The notes beneath the pieces are model-generated. The model worked only from the letters and a program-made list of their open reading frames with translations, ran no database searches and was not told the origin of the DNA. A DNA stretch of 64,000 bases from Tunturiibacter gelidiferens (GTDB lineage: Bacteria > Acidobacteriota > Terriglobia > Terriglobales > Acidobacteriaceae): positions 58,095-122,094 of the forward strand of contig NZ_JACHEB010000016.1 of NCBI RefSeq assembly GCF_014201335.1, in the 5' to 3' direction. A program made the translations under genes and the position numbers. This document shows, piece after piece, positions 17,300 to 25,947 of this stretch (position 1 is the stretch's first letter; each line of letters begins with the position of its first letter).

Positions 17300-20038
17300 C
17301 TAACGCGTTTCCTTGCCAGCCTGGTCGATGATTAGCACCACGTCGGAGCTAGTCTTGAAACGTGCCACCGCCAGCTCCCTGGCGGAAGGAGACCAGTCAA
17401 AGTCGTTGATCGTCTCAGGCACCGGGTTGAAGAGCACATAGGGCGTAGAGCCATCCAGGGGCTGATACAACAAAGTAATCCCGCCACTCCGGAGTGCGTC
17501 GTTTACGATGGCCCGGCCGTCTGGCGAAAACTTGGAAAGGTTCACTAGGCTCTGATCGAGGAAGAAGGGTACTTGCATTCGCCCGGAGCTCAGCTCAGTG
17601 ATAATGACGCAAACTTTTTCTTGCCGAAGCGCGAAAAGAGCTGCCTGTGTTCCATCGTGCGATACCGACGCTTCGGCGTAATTTACCGCTGGAATCAGCT
17701 GCTTCGGCTCGCCTCCGGAGATAGGGACGCTCCACAAGGCAACGCTGACGTCGCTTCCAATACTGAAATACGCCTTCTGACTGTCGGCGGAACAACTGGG
17801 AGATCGCGCGAATCCGCTGCTCGTGAGTTGAGCGATCTCTCCTCCGTCCGCTTTCATGCGGAAAAGACGCGCCTCGTTACCGCCCTTCGGGAATCCGGTG
17901 AACAAAATGTGTCCGTCGGTGCAGGAGGCGATGAAGTCTCCGGGGGTGATCTCGCCAGTATCGAAGCTCTGCACGCTCCCCGTCGCTCGATCGATGGTTC
18001 CGATACTCGAACCTTGAACTATATAGAGCAGACGATCCTCCGTGGCCCAGGCAATGGCATTCGGCGTAATCCTCAACGGGAACGTCGAGAGCGGTTCACC
18101 GCGATCGGGTCCATACAGAGCGACGTTCGAATCGACATTGGTCAGCACCGTGGCGAGGCTGCGTCCGTTGCCGGAGACCGCCAACTCGCTGTACGAATTT
18201 ACATCGTTGGTCACCGAATGGAATTCTCCAGATGACTCCGTGATGACGCCAATCTGCGCGCGGTCGCTGTGCTGCTTGTGATAAAGCGTCAGCAGATGAA
18301 TGCTGTCGGGCATCCAGGCAAGCGTTATGTAGGCGAGACCGGGGTCCACCCAGGAGATCCCCGCTGGCGGCGCCACAGTCGTAAGTTTCTTGGAAGATAT
18401 CTCTATCACTTTCAGCTCTAACCTCGTCGTCCCTGCTTCCGCCTGTAGCCATGCGATCCGCCTTCCATCCGGAGACCACACCGGCGCCAGCGCTTTCTCC
18501 GGAGTCGAATAAAGCACTTGGTCATTGCCGCCATCTTTATCGGCGATATGGATCTCCGCGAATTCGTCCTTCCTCTCGGGCCACCATCTGAGGTAACTAA
18601 TCCTGTTGCCATTGGGCTCAAAGCTTGCCGGGCTGTCGACGTTAAAGATCAGCTGCCTCGGCGTCCCGCCAAAGACGGGCATCACGTAAAGATCATTCGC
18701 CATTTCGTTCTCCGGATTTAAACGGGTGAAGTAGAGATGATTGCCATCCGGCGAGAAGGTGAGTCCAAGGAAGCCATGTCCAAATGCGCCCGGTATCTGT
18801 GTCTCAGTGTTGGTCGCTGTATTTCTCACCCACAATGTGCGCTGCCCTTTTTCGTTTTTCACTTCGGCCAGAAAGCGTCCGTCGGCTGAGAGAGCGATTC
18901 TTTCGATGGTCCCGATATTGGTGATCTGTTCAACGGAGACGGCGGCGAAGGGCCGGGAACGCGGCCAGAAGCGCCACCCCACAAATCCGGCAATCCCGAG
19001 AACGGCCAACACTGCCAACGCGATAGTGGCTCTTCGCCTCCCGCCCGCGGCAGGCGCGGCGATGCCGCCAGCGTTCGACTCTTGCGGGTTCTGCGAAGTT
19101 TGGGTCTGTGGAGGGGAAGCCGGACGGGTAGCCGCGGGAGCAGCAGGTATCGCTACACTACCGGAGCTGCTGTTGCGTTGCAGGCGCTTCAGGTCGGCGC
19201 GAAGCTCGGCGGCAGACTGGCAGCGAAGCTCTCGGTCTTTCTCCAACGTTTTATTCAAAATGTTTTCAAACTCTGCGGGGAGTTCCGCATTGAGCGAAGT
19301 TGGTGGCGGCGGAGGGTGGTTCAGAATGCCATCGAAGACCACAGCCGTCGTGGACCCGCTGAATGGGCGCTGCCCGGTCGCCATTTCGTAGAGAACAACT
19401 CCGAGCGAAAAGAGGTCGCTGCGTAGGTCCAGGGGATCGCCGCGCGCCTGTTCGGGGGACATGTAGGCAACGGTGCCGAGTGTCGAACCGGAATCGGTGA
19501 GCGAGATTACCACGGTCGAAGCGTCGGAGCCACCGCGGGCCTCATCGAGTTTCGCCAAGCCGAAATCAAGGAGCTTGGCCTGCCCCGAGCTAGTGATGAA
19601 AATGTTCGCCGGCTTAAGGTCGCGGTGCAAAATTCCCTTGTGATGAGCGGCGTCCAGCGCGTCGGCCAGCTGTATGCCCATCGCGACCAGCTTCGGGTAA
19701 GGCATGGCGTGGCCGCGATAGAGTTTTTCCAGGCTGCTGCCTTCAAGCAGCTCCAAAACCAGGAACGGTGGCGCCGCGGTCTCATCGAGTTCATGGATGA
19801 TGCAGATGCCGGGATGATTCAGCGAAGAAGCAGCGCGGGCCTCGCGCCAGAAACGCTCCAGCGCAGGGTCGCCGTCGCGGATGGCGGATGCGTCAGCAGC
19901 ATGTGCGAGGAGCTTGATGGCGACATGGCGGCCAAGCTTCTGGTCGACCGCCTCGTAGACCACGCCCATACCGCCCTGGCCTAACCTGCGGACGATCTTG
20001 TAGTGCCCGAGCAGTGTTCCAGAAGCCAGTTCTTTCAC
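17300..20038 (-). CDS. Membrane Ser/Thr protein kinase with C-terminal beta-propeller
   Basis: A 912-residue PknB/Stk-type kinase. The kinase domain (about 12-285) has a glycine loop GQGGMGVVYEA (20-30), Lys42, HRDLKPANI (138-146) and DFG (158-160), followed by the activation-segment end AYMSPEQARGDP, so it looks catalytically complete. A Pro/Ala/Gln-rich linker leads to one TM segment at about 337-356. The outer C-terminal part (about 365-912) has WD40/TolB-like blades (ALSADGRFLAEV, TFSPDGNHLYFT, VWSPDGRRIAWL, KFSPDGRAIVND). It would sense something outside and phosphorylate cytosolic targets. The start is a GTG at 20038. It is a monocistronic unit. Confidence 0.93.
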   Translation of the reverse strand: MKELASGTLLGHYKIVRRLGQGGMGVVYEAVDQKLGRHVAIKLLAHAADASAIRDGDPALERFWREARAASSLNHPGICIIHELDETAAPPFLVLELLEGSSLEKLYRGHAMPYPKLVAMGIQLADALDAAHHKGILHRDLKPANIFITSSGQAKLLDFGLAKLDEARGGSDASTVVISLTDSGSTLGTVAYMSPEQARGDPLDLRSDLFSLGVVLYEMATGQRPFSGSTTAVVFDGILNHPPPPPTSLNAELPAEFENILNKTLEKDRELRCQSAAELRADLKRLQRNSSSGSVAIPAAPAATRPASPPQTQTSQNPQESNAGGIAAPAAGGRRRATIALAVLAVLGIAGFVGWRFWPRSRPFAAVSVEQITNIGTIERIALSADGRFLAEVKNEKGQRTLWVRNTATNTETQIPGAFGHGFLGLTFSPDGNHLYFTRLNPENEMANDLYVMPVFGGTPRQLIFNVDSPASFEPNGNRISYLRWWPERKDEFAEIHIADKDGGNDQVLYSTPEKALAPVWSPDGRRIAWLQAEAGTTRLELKVIEISSKKLTTVAPPAGISWVDPGLAYITLAWMPDSIHLLTLYHKQHSDRAQIGVITESSGEFHSVTNDVNSYSELAVSGNGRSLATVLTNVDSNVALYGPDRGEPLSTFPLRITPNAIAWATEDRLLYIVQGSSIGTIDRATGSVQSFDTGEITPGDFIASCTDGHILFTGFPKGGNEARLFRMKADGGEIAQLTSSGFARSPSCSADSQKAYFSIGSDVSVALWSVPISGGEPKQLIPAVNYAEASVSHDGTQAALFALRQEKVCVIITELSSGRMQVPFFLDQSLVNLSKFSPDGRAIVNDALRSGGITLLYQPLDGSTPYVLFNPVPETINDFDWSPSARELAVARFKTSSDVVLIIDQAGKETR

Positions 20039-20389
20039 CCCAACATCTTGCCTGTAGGCGCAGAATGCGGCAAGTATTCGTTTTTAGCGCACGACAGCCT
20101 AACCCGGGCGCGAAAGCACTTCAAGCTAGCTAAGCGGCAGATTTGAACTTCGCGGGAGGTGGAATCTTAATTCCGGCGCACTTTCGTCATTTGGCGCTAC
20201 ATCGCCAATGCGCTCATCGACGGAGATTAGTAACGAGAAGTCGGCTTCCGGAAAGTGATGCTCGATGCCTTGATTTAATTCCTTGGTCAGTTCGGTCAAG
20301 CCCCAAAATCGCGAATCACCGCGTCAAACCAGCACATTCGCGTGGCGTATGAGTTACCCTCCAACCGCTATACTCGAAGTGGAGAAATA

Positions 20390-20419
20390 AAAAGGCCCCT
20401 GACTAAGCTAGGGGCCTTT
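20390..20419 (-). terminator. Intrinsic terminator on the minus strand (copy 1)
   Basis: AAAGGCCCCT and AGGGGCCTTT form a perfect 10-base stem with a 9-base loop. On the minus strand it is followed by TTATTTCT after a run of T, so it would stop leftward transcripts about 350 bases upstream of the kinase. Its counterpart is at 26035-26060. Confidence 0.6.
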
Positions 20420-20448
20420 CCTATGATCCCGTAACTCATTCATTCTAA

Positions 20449-20537
20449 GTATTTTGTACGCAACCAACTTAGAATCATATTCACAGACACCACCCCTCGC
20501 CAAACAATTGAAACAAAACAACTTCCGTACAAAATAC
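20449..20537. repeat. Inverted repeats inside the duplicated segment
   Basis: GTATTTTGTACG (20449-20460) and CGTACAAAATAC (20526-20537) are perfect 12-base inverted arms about 65 bases apart. Inside, ATTCTAAG (20442-20449) and CTTAGAAT (20468-20475) form a second pair. In the other copy only the inner 8 bases of the long arms are kept. Confidence 0.65.
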
Positions 20538-20593
20538 CTCCGAAGGGGAGGGGGAGGGGTCACCGGGCATAAACGCTAAGCGACCATGGAAAG

Positions 20594-20917
20594 ATGCCTA
20601 AAAAAGAAGAAGATCGGGCCCCGCGAGTCGTAGCGGCCCAGCCGCACGGACCAGCCGCAGCGATCACCCGGCGCGCCGCAGACCGCCTCCGAGCCGGACA
20701 CCTGTGGGTCTATCGCTCGGACATAGAGTCTCTGGTCCCCCCAATCGGAGCCACCGACCTCGAGCCCGGAGCCCTCATAACGGTACTGGATAGCCGAGGC
20801 ATCCTCCTGGGCACCGGCCTCTACAGCGCAGCCTCGCAGATCGCAGTAAGAATCGTCTCAAACGAAGCCGCACTCCGCGCAGCCCTCCCCGCAATATTGC
20901 CTGCGGGTGTTACATAA
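20594..20917 (+). pseudogene. Truncated rlmI copy (PUA-like N-terminus only)
   Basis: The first ~94 codons match intact rlmI at 26240 almost exactly (residues RKEEDRAPRVV through VRIVSNE), then the frame runs into unrelated sequence and stops after 107 residues. It keeps only the N-terminal PUA-type RNA-binding region and lacks the whole methyltransferase domain, so it cannot methylate RNA. Of 7 differences from the intact gene, 5 change an amino acid, which argues against strong selection on the protein. It is best read as debris of a duplication that bounds the 20.3-26.5 kb patchwork. Confidence 0.85.
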
Positions 20918-20936
20918 TGCTGGTTTATGATGCGGC

Positions 20937-23891
20937 ATGCCCCCTCTCTCCCGCTCTGCTGTGCTTCGGGTTGTGCTGTGTCCAATGGTCCTTGTTATCC
21001 TTCTCATGCAGATCGGCTGTGGTTCAGCTGGCAATCAGACGAGTGGAAGCGGTGGCGGCGGATCTGGTAGCGGCGGATCTGGTGGCGGCGGGTCTGGCGG
21101 CGGCGGGTCTGGCGGCGGTTCAGGGTCTGGCAGTGGTGGAAGCAGTGGTCCTCAGGTGACTGCTGCACACGCCTCCTCGCGCACAAGATACCTGCGAATA
21201 AACTCCTTCTACAACCCAAACAGCCTGGAGTATGCGCCACCGCAATTCACGGTGTACGACGCCGCGCACCGGCAGTTCTTTGTGAGCAATCCTTACCTGA
21301 ATGAGATCGACGTTTTCGATGCCACGCAGGAGATCCAGAAGGCCAGCATCAGCATTCCGACCGCGTGGGGGTTAGATATCTCCCCTATTGACGGCAGCCT
21401 GTGGGCTGGCACACTGCTCGGCGATCTATACAACATCGACACGAACACTCTCACACTGAACAAGCGCTACACGTCATCGTCGATCGGACCCGGTGGCTTT
21501 GCGGCGACAACTGCACTGGTGTTGTCGGATGGCCGCTTGGCACTACAGGGAGCCGCCGGGGGCATGCTGGGTGTCGATGGTTTCGGCACCATCTCCGTGT
21601 GGGACCCCGCGACCAACGCAATGGATAGCGGCACAGACGGTCAAGGCGTTTGCCCTTACACCAATGGCGGGTTCGCGCTAAGCGGCGATCGCAAGCTGGT
21701 TCTAAATACTACCGTCGATGAAAACGAGACTTATCCGCTGTGCTCTTACGATCCGGTCGCAAAGAAGGGTACGTATGCGTCTTTTCCTCAGCAGACAGTA
21801 ACCTTTATGCGGCAGATCATCCCCACGTCAGATGGGACGAAGTTCTTTCTGACGACAAACCTCGATGGCGTCATAGAGTTCAACGCACAAACACTTCAGG
21901 TTGTGGCTACCATCCTGGCCGATGATAGTGATGACCTTCCGGATGCGGCGGGCGGCGCGGTCATGAGCCTGGATGGCAAGACCCTTTACCTTGCAGATCA
22001 GTCGGTCGGAGGGATTGTTGGTTACGACACTTCGACCCTACAGCCGACCGTTTCACTGGCACACCCCATGGTGAATGACGGCCAAAGCTGGATGGTTCCA
22101 GCCGCAATCGATGAGACGGGACTCATCGCAGGGCCAATCGGCCACGGTGTCGGATTCGCCGATGCATCGGCACCGATGCCTAAGGTCCTGGATAAAGGAT
22201 TTTTTCCTGACTTTGCTACCCCGAACACCAGCCTGTTGTCAGGCGGAACGACGATCACGGTGCCCGAGGAAAATACTGGCCTCTCGCAGTTCTTTGTTGG
22301 CAATAGCCTCGTCACCGGAGCGTCCATGGATAGTTCCGGAAAAATCAGCGCGACAGTTCCCGGCGCGTCTTCCGGCATGGCTGTCGACCTGACTGCGACC
22401 TTTTCCGATGGCACGATCGCCATCTCGCCCGAGGCTCTTAGCTATGGACCTGTTGTGCTGGAAGTAGTGCCAAACGGAGCCACGGCGGATGGCGGACAAA
22501 CAGGAGCGCTGATCGGTTACGGATTAGGAAACAGCATAAGCGGTCTGCAAGTGAGCATCGGCAACCACGCAGCGACTGTGCAGACTCTTTACAACTCTGC
22601 TCCCATATCTCCGTACCCGTTTCCGGTCGAAGCCCTCGTATTTACCGTGCCCCCTGGCGTCGCTGGTCCAGCCGACCTCACACTCACAGCGCCTTCGGGG
22701 ACCACAACCATCAAGAGTGGATTTCACTACACAGCAGCGGCGCAGGCCTTTCCCTTGGACAGTACTCTCCAGCAGGGTATTTACGATCCGGGGCGCGATC
22801 TTTACTTCTTCACCGACACAAATAGCATCCAGGTGCTTAGCAGAAGTCAGGGCAAGTGGCTAGCGCCGATCACCCTGCCTGGAACAACTTCGGCTAGCAC
22901 CCTTCTCGGATTGGCGGAGTCGCCCAGCGGAAACTATCTTGCCGTGGCGGACTATGGCGGCCAGGCGATCTTCACGCTGAATCCAGGCGAACCGTCAGCA
23001 GTAAAGCGTTACCCGATGCCGCCAGGCGATTTCGCCCAAACGCTGGAAGCCCCGGCGGGCGTAGTCGTACTGGATTCGGGCAAGGTATACATGACGACGA
23101 ATGATATTGGAGGCACAGGCGTATCAGCACTATGGAAGCTCGATCCCGCAACTGGAACCATCAGCTCCTTCGGCAGCGTGTCCAGCGGCGGTGCGGTCGA
23201 CAAATATGACCATCTGGTGCTGAGCCCCGATGGAAGCCGAGTATACGGCGAAGTAGAAGGTGCCACATTCACAGTGGACACAGCGACAGATACGTTCTCC
23301 TCAGCCAACAGTGTAGGCAGCAATGACGGCGGGCAGCAGGATCTCGCGATCTCGGCCGATGGCAGCACGGTCGTTATTGACGACTGCGTAACGGACAGCA
23401 ACCTCAACCCGGAAAACGTCCCCGCCTATGTGGAGTGGGAGACGTGGCTGCCTGAAGCAGTGATTGGACAAAAGTTGAATAGTGACGGCAGCCTGCTGTT
23501 TCAGCCGCTGACGGATGGCATCGACATCCTTTCGAGGAATACGGGCCGCTTGTTATTTCGTGTGCAGGTGTCCGGAGGCTTGAATGGTGTATACGACGCG
23601 CTGCTGACGACAGACGACAAGGATACGATCGGCGTGATCACTCCTACAGGAGTGTCATTTCTGGATTTGAGCAGCCTGCCCCTGCCCGCCGCAACGCCGT
23701 TTCCTCAGTCGGCCGCGCGTCAGGCAGGCGTGCCACAGCGGACGCGGCCCGACACTAGGGTCGCCCCTAAGCCGCAGTTGAACCAGTTGCCAAAGACAGC
23801 GAACAGCAAGGGAGCGCCCTCATTGCGACGTCACGCAGAGAAAAGCATATCCCGCACAGCGTGGGACCTTCCGTCAATGCTGACTCATTGA
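20937..23891 (+). CDS. Exported beta-propeller/IPT lipoprotein-like protein
   Basis: A 984-residue protein. The N-terminus is a hydrophobic signal ending in LMQIGCG, a lipobox-like site (the -3 position is not the usual Leu). A Gly/Ser-rich spacer follows (about residues 35-75) and should hold the body off the membrane. The body has YVTN/beta-propeller blades (VYDAAHRQFFVSNPYLNEIDVF; MSLDGKTLYLADQ), then two IPT/TIG-like domains in the middle (about 440-600; ALIGYGLGNSISGLQVSIG). A second propeller half follows (LAESPSGNYLAVADYGG; LSPDGSRVYGEV). Function unknown; extracytoplasmic binding is likely. The ATG at 20937 comes only 20 bases after the truncated rlmI. Confidence 0.82.
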   Translation: MPPLSRSAVLRVVLCPMVLVILLMQIGCGSAGNQTSGSGGGGSGSGGSGGGGSGGGGSGGGSGSGSGGSSGPQVTAAHASSRTRYLRINSFYNPNSLEYAPPQFTVYDAAHRQFFVSNPYLNEIDVFDATQEIQKASISIPTAWGLDISPIDGSLWAGTLLGDLYNIDTNTLTLNKRYTSSSIGPGGFAATTALVLSDGRLALQGAAGGMLGVDGFGTISVWDPATNAMDSGTDGQGVCPYTNGGFALSGDRKLVLNTTVDENETYPLCSYDPVAKKGTYASFPQQTVTFMRQIIPTSDGTKFFLTTNLDGVIEFNAQTLQVVATILADDSDDLPDAAGGAVMSLDGKTLYLADQSVGGIVGYDTSTLQPTVSLAHPMVNDGQSWMVPAAIDETGLIAGPIGHGVGFADASAPMPKVLDKGFFPDFATPNTSLLSGGTTITVPEENTGLSQFFVGNSLVTGASMDSSGKISATVPGASSGMAVDLTATFSDGTIAISPEALSYGPVVLEVVPNGATADGGQTGALIGYGLGNSISGLQVSIGNHAATVQTLYNSAPISPYPFPVEALVFTVPPGVAGPADLTLTAPSGTTTIKSGFHYTAAAQAFPLDSTLQQGIYDPGRDLYFFTDTNSIQVLSRSQGKWLAPITLPGTTSASTLLGLAESPSGNYLAVADYGGQAIFTLNPGEPSAVKRYPMPPGDFAQTLEAPAGVVVLDSGKVYMTTNDIGGTGVSALWKLDPATGTISSFGSVSSGGAVDKYDHLVLSPDGSRVYGEVEGATFTVDTATDTFSSANSVGSNDGGQQDLAISADGSTVVIDDCVTDSNLNPENVPAYVEWETWLPEAVIGQKLNSDGSLLFQPLTDGIDILSRNTGRLLFRVQVSGGLNGVYDALLTTDDKDTIGVITPTGVSFLDLSSLPLPAATPFPQSAARQAGVPQRTRPDTRVAPKPQLNQLPKTANSKGAPSLRRHAEKSISRTAWDLPSMLTH
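21040..21145 (+). repeat. GGCGGCGGNTCTG minisatellite encoding a Gly/Ser linker
   Basis: Tandem 12-15-base units of GGCGGCGG(A/G)TCTGG type lie inside the lipoprotein gene and encode its Gly/Ser spacer. Length change by slippage would keep the frame when it involves multiples of three bases. Confidence 0.75.
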
Positions 23892-23911
23892 CCTGTGTCC
23901 TACTGAGGCAA

Positions 23912-23938
23912 CCAATGCAAGCCCTCCGCACAGAGTAG
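23912..23938 (+). pseudogene. 27-base fragment of the ADOP permease 3' end
   Basis: It matches 17029-17055 at 25 of 27 bases, including the stop codon (ATGCAAGCCCTCCGCAC then AGAGTAG). It stands just after the lipoprotein gene and just before a hexanucleotide tract, with no permease reading frame in front of it. Confidence 0.75.
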
Positions 23939-23947
23939 ACCGACAGT

Positions 23948-24131
23948 GTTGCAGTTGCAGTTGCAGTTGCAGTTGCAGTTGCAGTTGCAGTTGCAGTTGC
24001 AGTTGCTGTCGCTGTTGCTGTTGCTGTTGCTGTTGCATTTTTGGTTGTCATCCCTGGAGGGGATCTGCGGTTGTCGTTGTCGTTGCAGTTGCCTGTTATT
24101 GTCGTCATTCTGAACGAAGCGAAGAATCCCT
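23948..24131. repeat. Hexanucleotide tract plus hairpin, copy 2
   Basis: About nine GTTGCA units pass into GCTGTT/GTTGCT units, then GTTGTCATCCC-TGGA-GGGGATCTGC, the same tail as at 6120-6143. After more GTTGTC units it ends in CATTCTGAACGAAGCGAAG-AATCCC. Together with the ADOP fragments it fills most of the 864-base gap between 23892 and 24755. Confidence 0.88.
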
Positions 24132-24218
24132 ATATTCCGCTTTTGTATTTGGTTTCTTCGCTCACCTCTCCGCGTCATTTCGCAGAGGGCTGAAAGCTGG
24201 GAGGTAGGTTAAGAAAAA

Positions 24219-24406
24219 GCTCGCCGTATCCGCCATCGTCCTGCTAGCCCGACTCTCCCGTAGCCAGCTCTACGGCGTCACCGCATCCGATCCCCTCACC
24301 CCAGCCGGAGCAGTCCTTCTAGCCGCAATCATGCTCACACTAGCCGCAGTCCCCCGCAAGAAGAACCGCCTCCATAGGACCCATGCAAGCCCTCCGCACC
24401 GAGTAG
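24219..24406 (+). pseudogene. 188-base remnant of an ADOP permease 3' end
   Basis: It aligns with 16866-17055 of the intact second ADOP permease, including LYGVTASDPLT-type coding and the terminal stop. A 2-base deletion (CAGTCCCCCGC against CAGTCCTCCCCGC) breaks the frame, and there is no upstream part of the gene. It is a decayed duplicate or the end of a deleted permease gene. Confidence 0.85.
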
Positions 24407-24431
24407 ACCAATCCTTAGCCGACTTCTCGGA

Positions 24432-24519
24432 CAAGTGACGAGATGCGCGTTTATGAGGACTAATCTTCGCGCCTAGTCCAAGCTCAATAAGTGCATCGGC
24501 CTGTTGGCAACAGTTGAGA
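24432..24519. repeat. Intergenic repeat, copy with both halves
   Basis: Bases 24432-24502 match 63839-63910 (CAAGTGACGA, GCGCGTTTAT, AGGACTAA, AAGCTCAA, AAGTGCATCGGCCT all shared), and 24481-24519 match 17193-17230. Three related intergenic sequences in one window suggest a dispersed non-coding repeat. Confidence 0.65.
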
Positions 24520-24755
24520 CCTTGAGTTGCAGAGCGATCACGAAGGCAAACCGGCTGCCGGAACATTCTTGGGACTTGCGGGGCAGGCGGGCAAACCCCG
24601 GCTTTGCGAGATCCGTCCGTTGCGCAAAAGCCGCTCGCACCCCCGCAATTTCTCCTTGCAAACGATGTCCTAAATTGACGTATCCATGTCGTGGCATTAG
24701 GTGATTGCCTGGGCTAAGCTGAGCTAGCATGCAGTGCTTAGAAAGAGGAATTGAG

Positions 24756-25775
24756 ATGAATACCATCACAAAGCACCCGAAGAAGGAAATGACTTTGCAC
24801 ACTCGTTCGTTCTCGAAAATTGTCTACGTGGCAATCGGGATGATCTTCTCTGCCCCACTTGCAGTCTCTCAAGTTCCACCCACTTCGGTTGAGCAGTCAT
24901 CAGTTGTCACGCCACACGATTACTTTCACACCGGTGCCGGGGCTCGTTATTTACGCAGAGCAGAAGGAGACATCGTCACGCAACCATTACGTGGAAATAT
25001 CAGCGTATTGATGGGTTCGGGTGCCAACATCATCGTCTTGTCTGGCGACCGTGGGAAATTTTTGGTCGACGCTGGAATCAGCGTATCGGAAGCCAAAGTA
25101 AAGTCCGCACTCAACGCGATTAGCCCCGCTCCGGTCGTATATGTGGTCAATACTCATTGGCATTGGGACCACACTGACGGTAATGGATGGATGCATCAGT
25201 CTGGCGCAACGATCGTTGCGCACCGGAACACACTGAAGCACTTGTCCCAGGCAACTCACGTCGACGATTGGAACTGGACCATGCCCCCCGTACAGGCTGG
25301 TGCGCGCCCCACAATACTCGTAGATGACAGCACAACATTCATCTTTGCCGGGGACACGATCGATGTAAAGCACAACGGTCCTGGTCATACAGATGGAGAC
25401 GTCTGGGTCTATTTTGAAAAAGCCGACGTGTTGGCTCTCGGTGATACCTTCTGGAATGGGAACTACCCATTTATTGACAATCAAGATGGTGGCAACATCA
25501 ATGACGCCATCAAATGGGCCGACATGGCAATCGAACGCACCACTGACAAAACTATTGTGATTCCCGGCCATGGTCCCGTGGGAACGCGCGCACAGCTGAT
25601 TGAGTTTCGCGACATGTTGGTAACGGTACGAGACAACGTGGCCGCACTGAAACGACAGGGTAAATCGCTCGACGAAGTCATTGCCGCGAAACCTTCAGCT
25701 ACCTTCGATGAGAAATGGGGGGTGGGTGTGATCGACCCCGCTCATTTTGTCAGGTTGGTCTACGCCGGGCTATGA
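24756..25775 (+). CDS. Exported metallo-beta-lactamase-fold hydrolase
   Basis: A 339-residue MBL-fold enzyme with an N-terminal signal (IVYVAIGMIFSAPLAVSQ). The zinc motif HxHxDH is in NTHWHWDHTDGNG, a further His in GPGHTDGD and another in IPGHGPVG, so the two-metal site looks complete. It would act in the periplasm; the substrate cannot be read from sequence. Beta-lactamase activity is possible but unsupported. The ATG at 24756 has AGAGGAA seven bases upstream and is preferred to 24729. Two hairpins follow its stop. It sits alone inside the rlmI-bounded patchwork and is less GC-rich in style than its neighbours. Confidence 0.87.
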   Translation: MNTITKHPKKEMTLHTRSFSKIVYVAIGMIFSAPLAVSQVPPTSVEQSSVVTPHDYFHTGAGARYLRRAEGDIVTQPLRGNISVLMGSGANIIVLSGDRGKFLVDAGISVSEAKVKSALNAISPAPVVYVVNTHWHWDHTDGNGWMHQSGATIVAHRNTLKHLSQATHVDDWNWTMPPVQAGARPTILVDDSTTFIFAGDTIDVKHNGPGHTDGDVWVYFEKADVLALGDTFWNGNYPFIDNQDGGNINDAIKWADMAIERTTDKTIVIPGHGPVGTRAQLIEFRDMLVTVRDNVAALKRQGKSLDEVIAAKPSATFDEKWGVGVIDPAHFVRLVYAGL

Positions 25776-25826
25776 ATAGTCGTGCCAGTTACTGAACACA
25801 GGAACGTTCTTCAACTGGCCGGGTGC

Positions 25827-25871
25827 CCCATATCTCGATTTTGAGATGTGGGCATTCGCGCAAAGCGCGAA
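25827..25871 (+). terminator. Tandem hairpins after the MBL gene
   Basis: CCCATATCTC/GAGATGTGGG (10 base pairs with one wobble, six-base loop) is followed by TTCGCGC-AAA-GCGCGAA (perfect 7 base pairs). No T-run follows, so termination is plausible but not certain. Confidence 0.5.
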
Positions 25872-25947
25872 CCGCCGTTGCCAGGCTCAGTCGCGATTCC
25901 GCCTTTGGCAGCCAACTCAGACCCCGACCGCCAAACCTGTCAAGCCC

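Larger units (their letters stand above)
20297..20880 (+). repeat. Duplicated segment, copy 1 (rlmI upstream region plus 5' coding part)
   Basis: About 580 bases match 25948-26530. By eye the non-coding part (20297-20593) is about 87% identical and the coding part (20594-20876) about 97% (7 differences). The match stops abruptly within the rlmI reading frame. It covers most of the non-coding gap 20039-20593; the part before 20297 holds nothing I recognise. Confidence 0.92.

Noticed and set aside
24270..24802. Minus-strand frames of 98 and 109 residues
   Set aside because: They run through ADOP debris and intergenic repeat and show no protein-like pattern.
24756..25775. Beta-lactamase resistance gene
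   Set aside because: Only the general MBL-fold metal motifs are visible; nothing specific points to beta-lactams.
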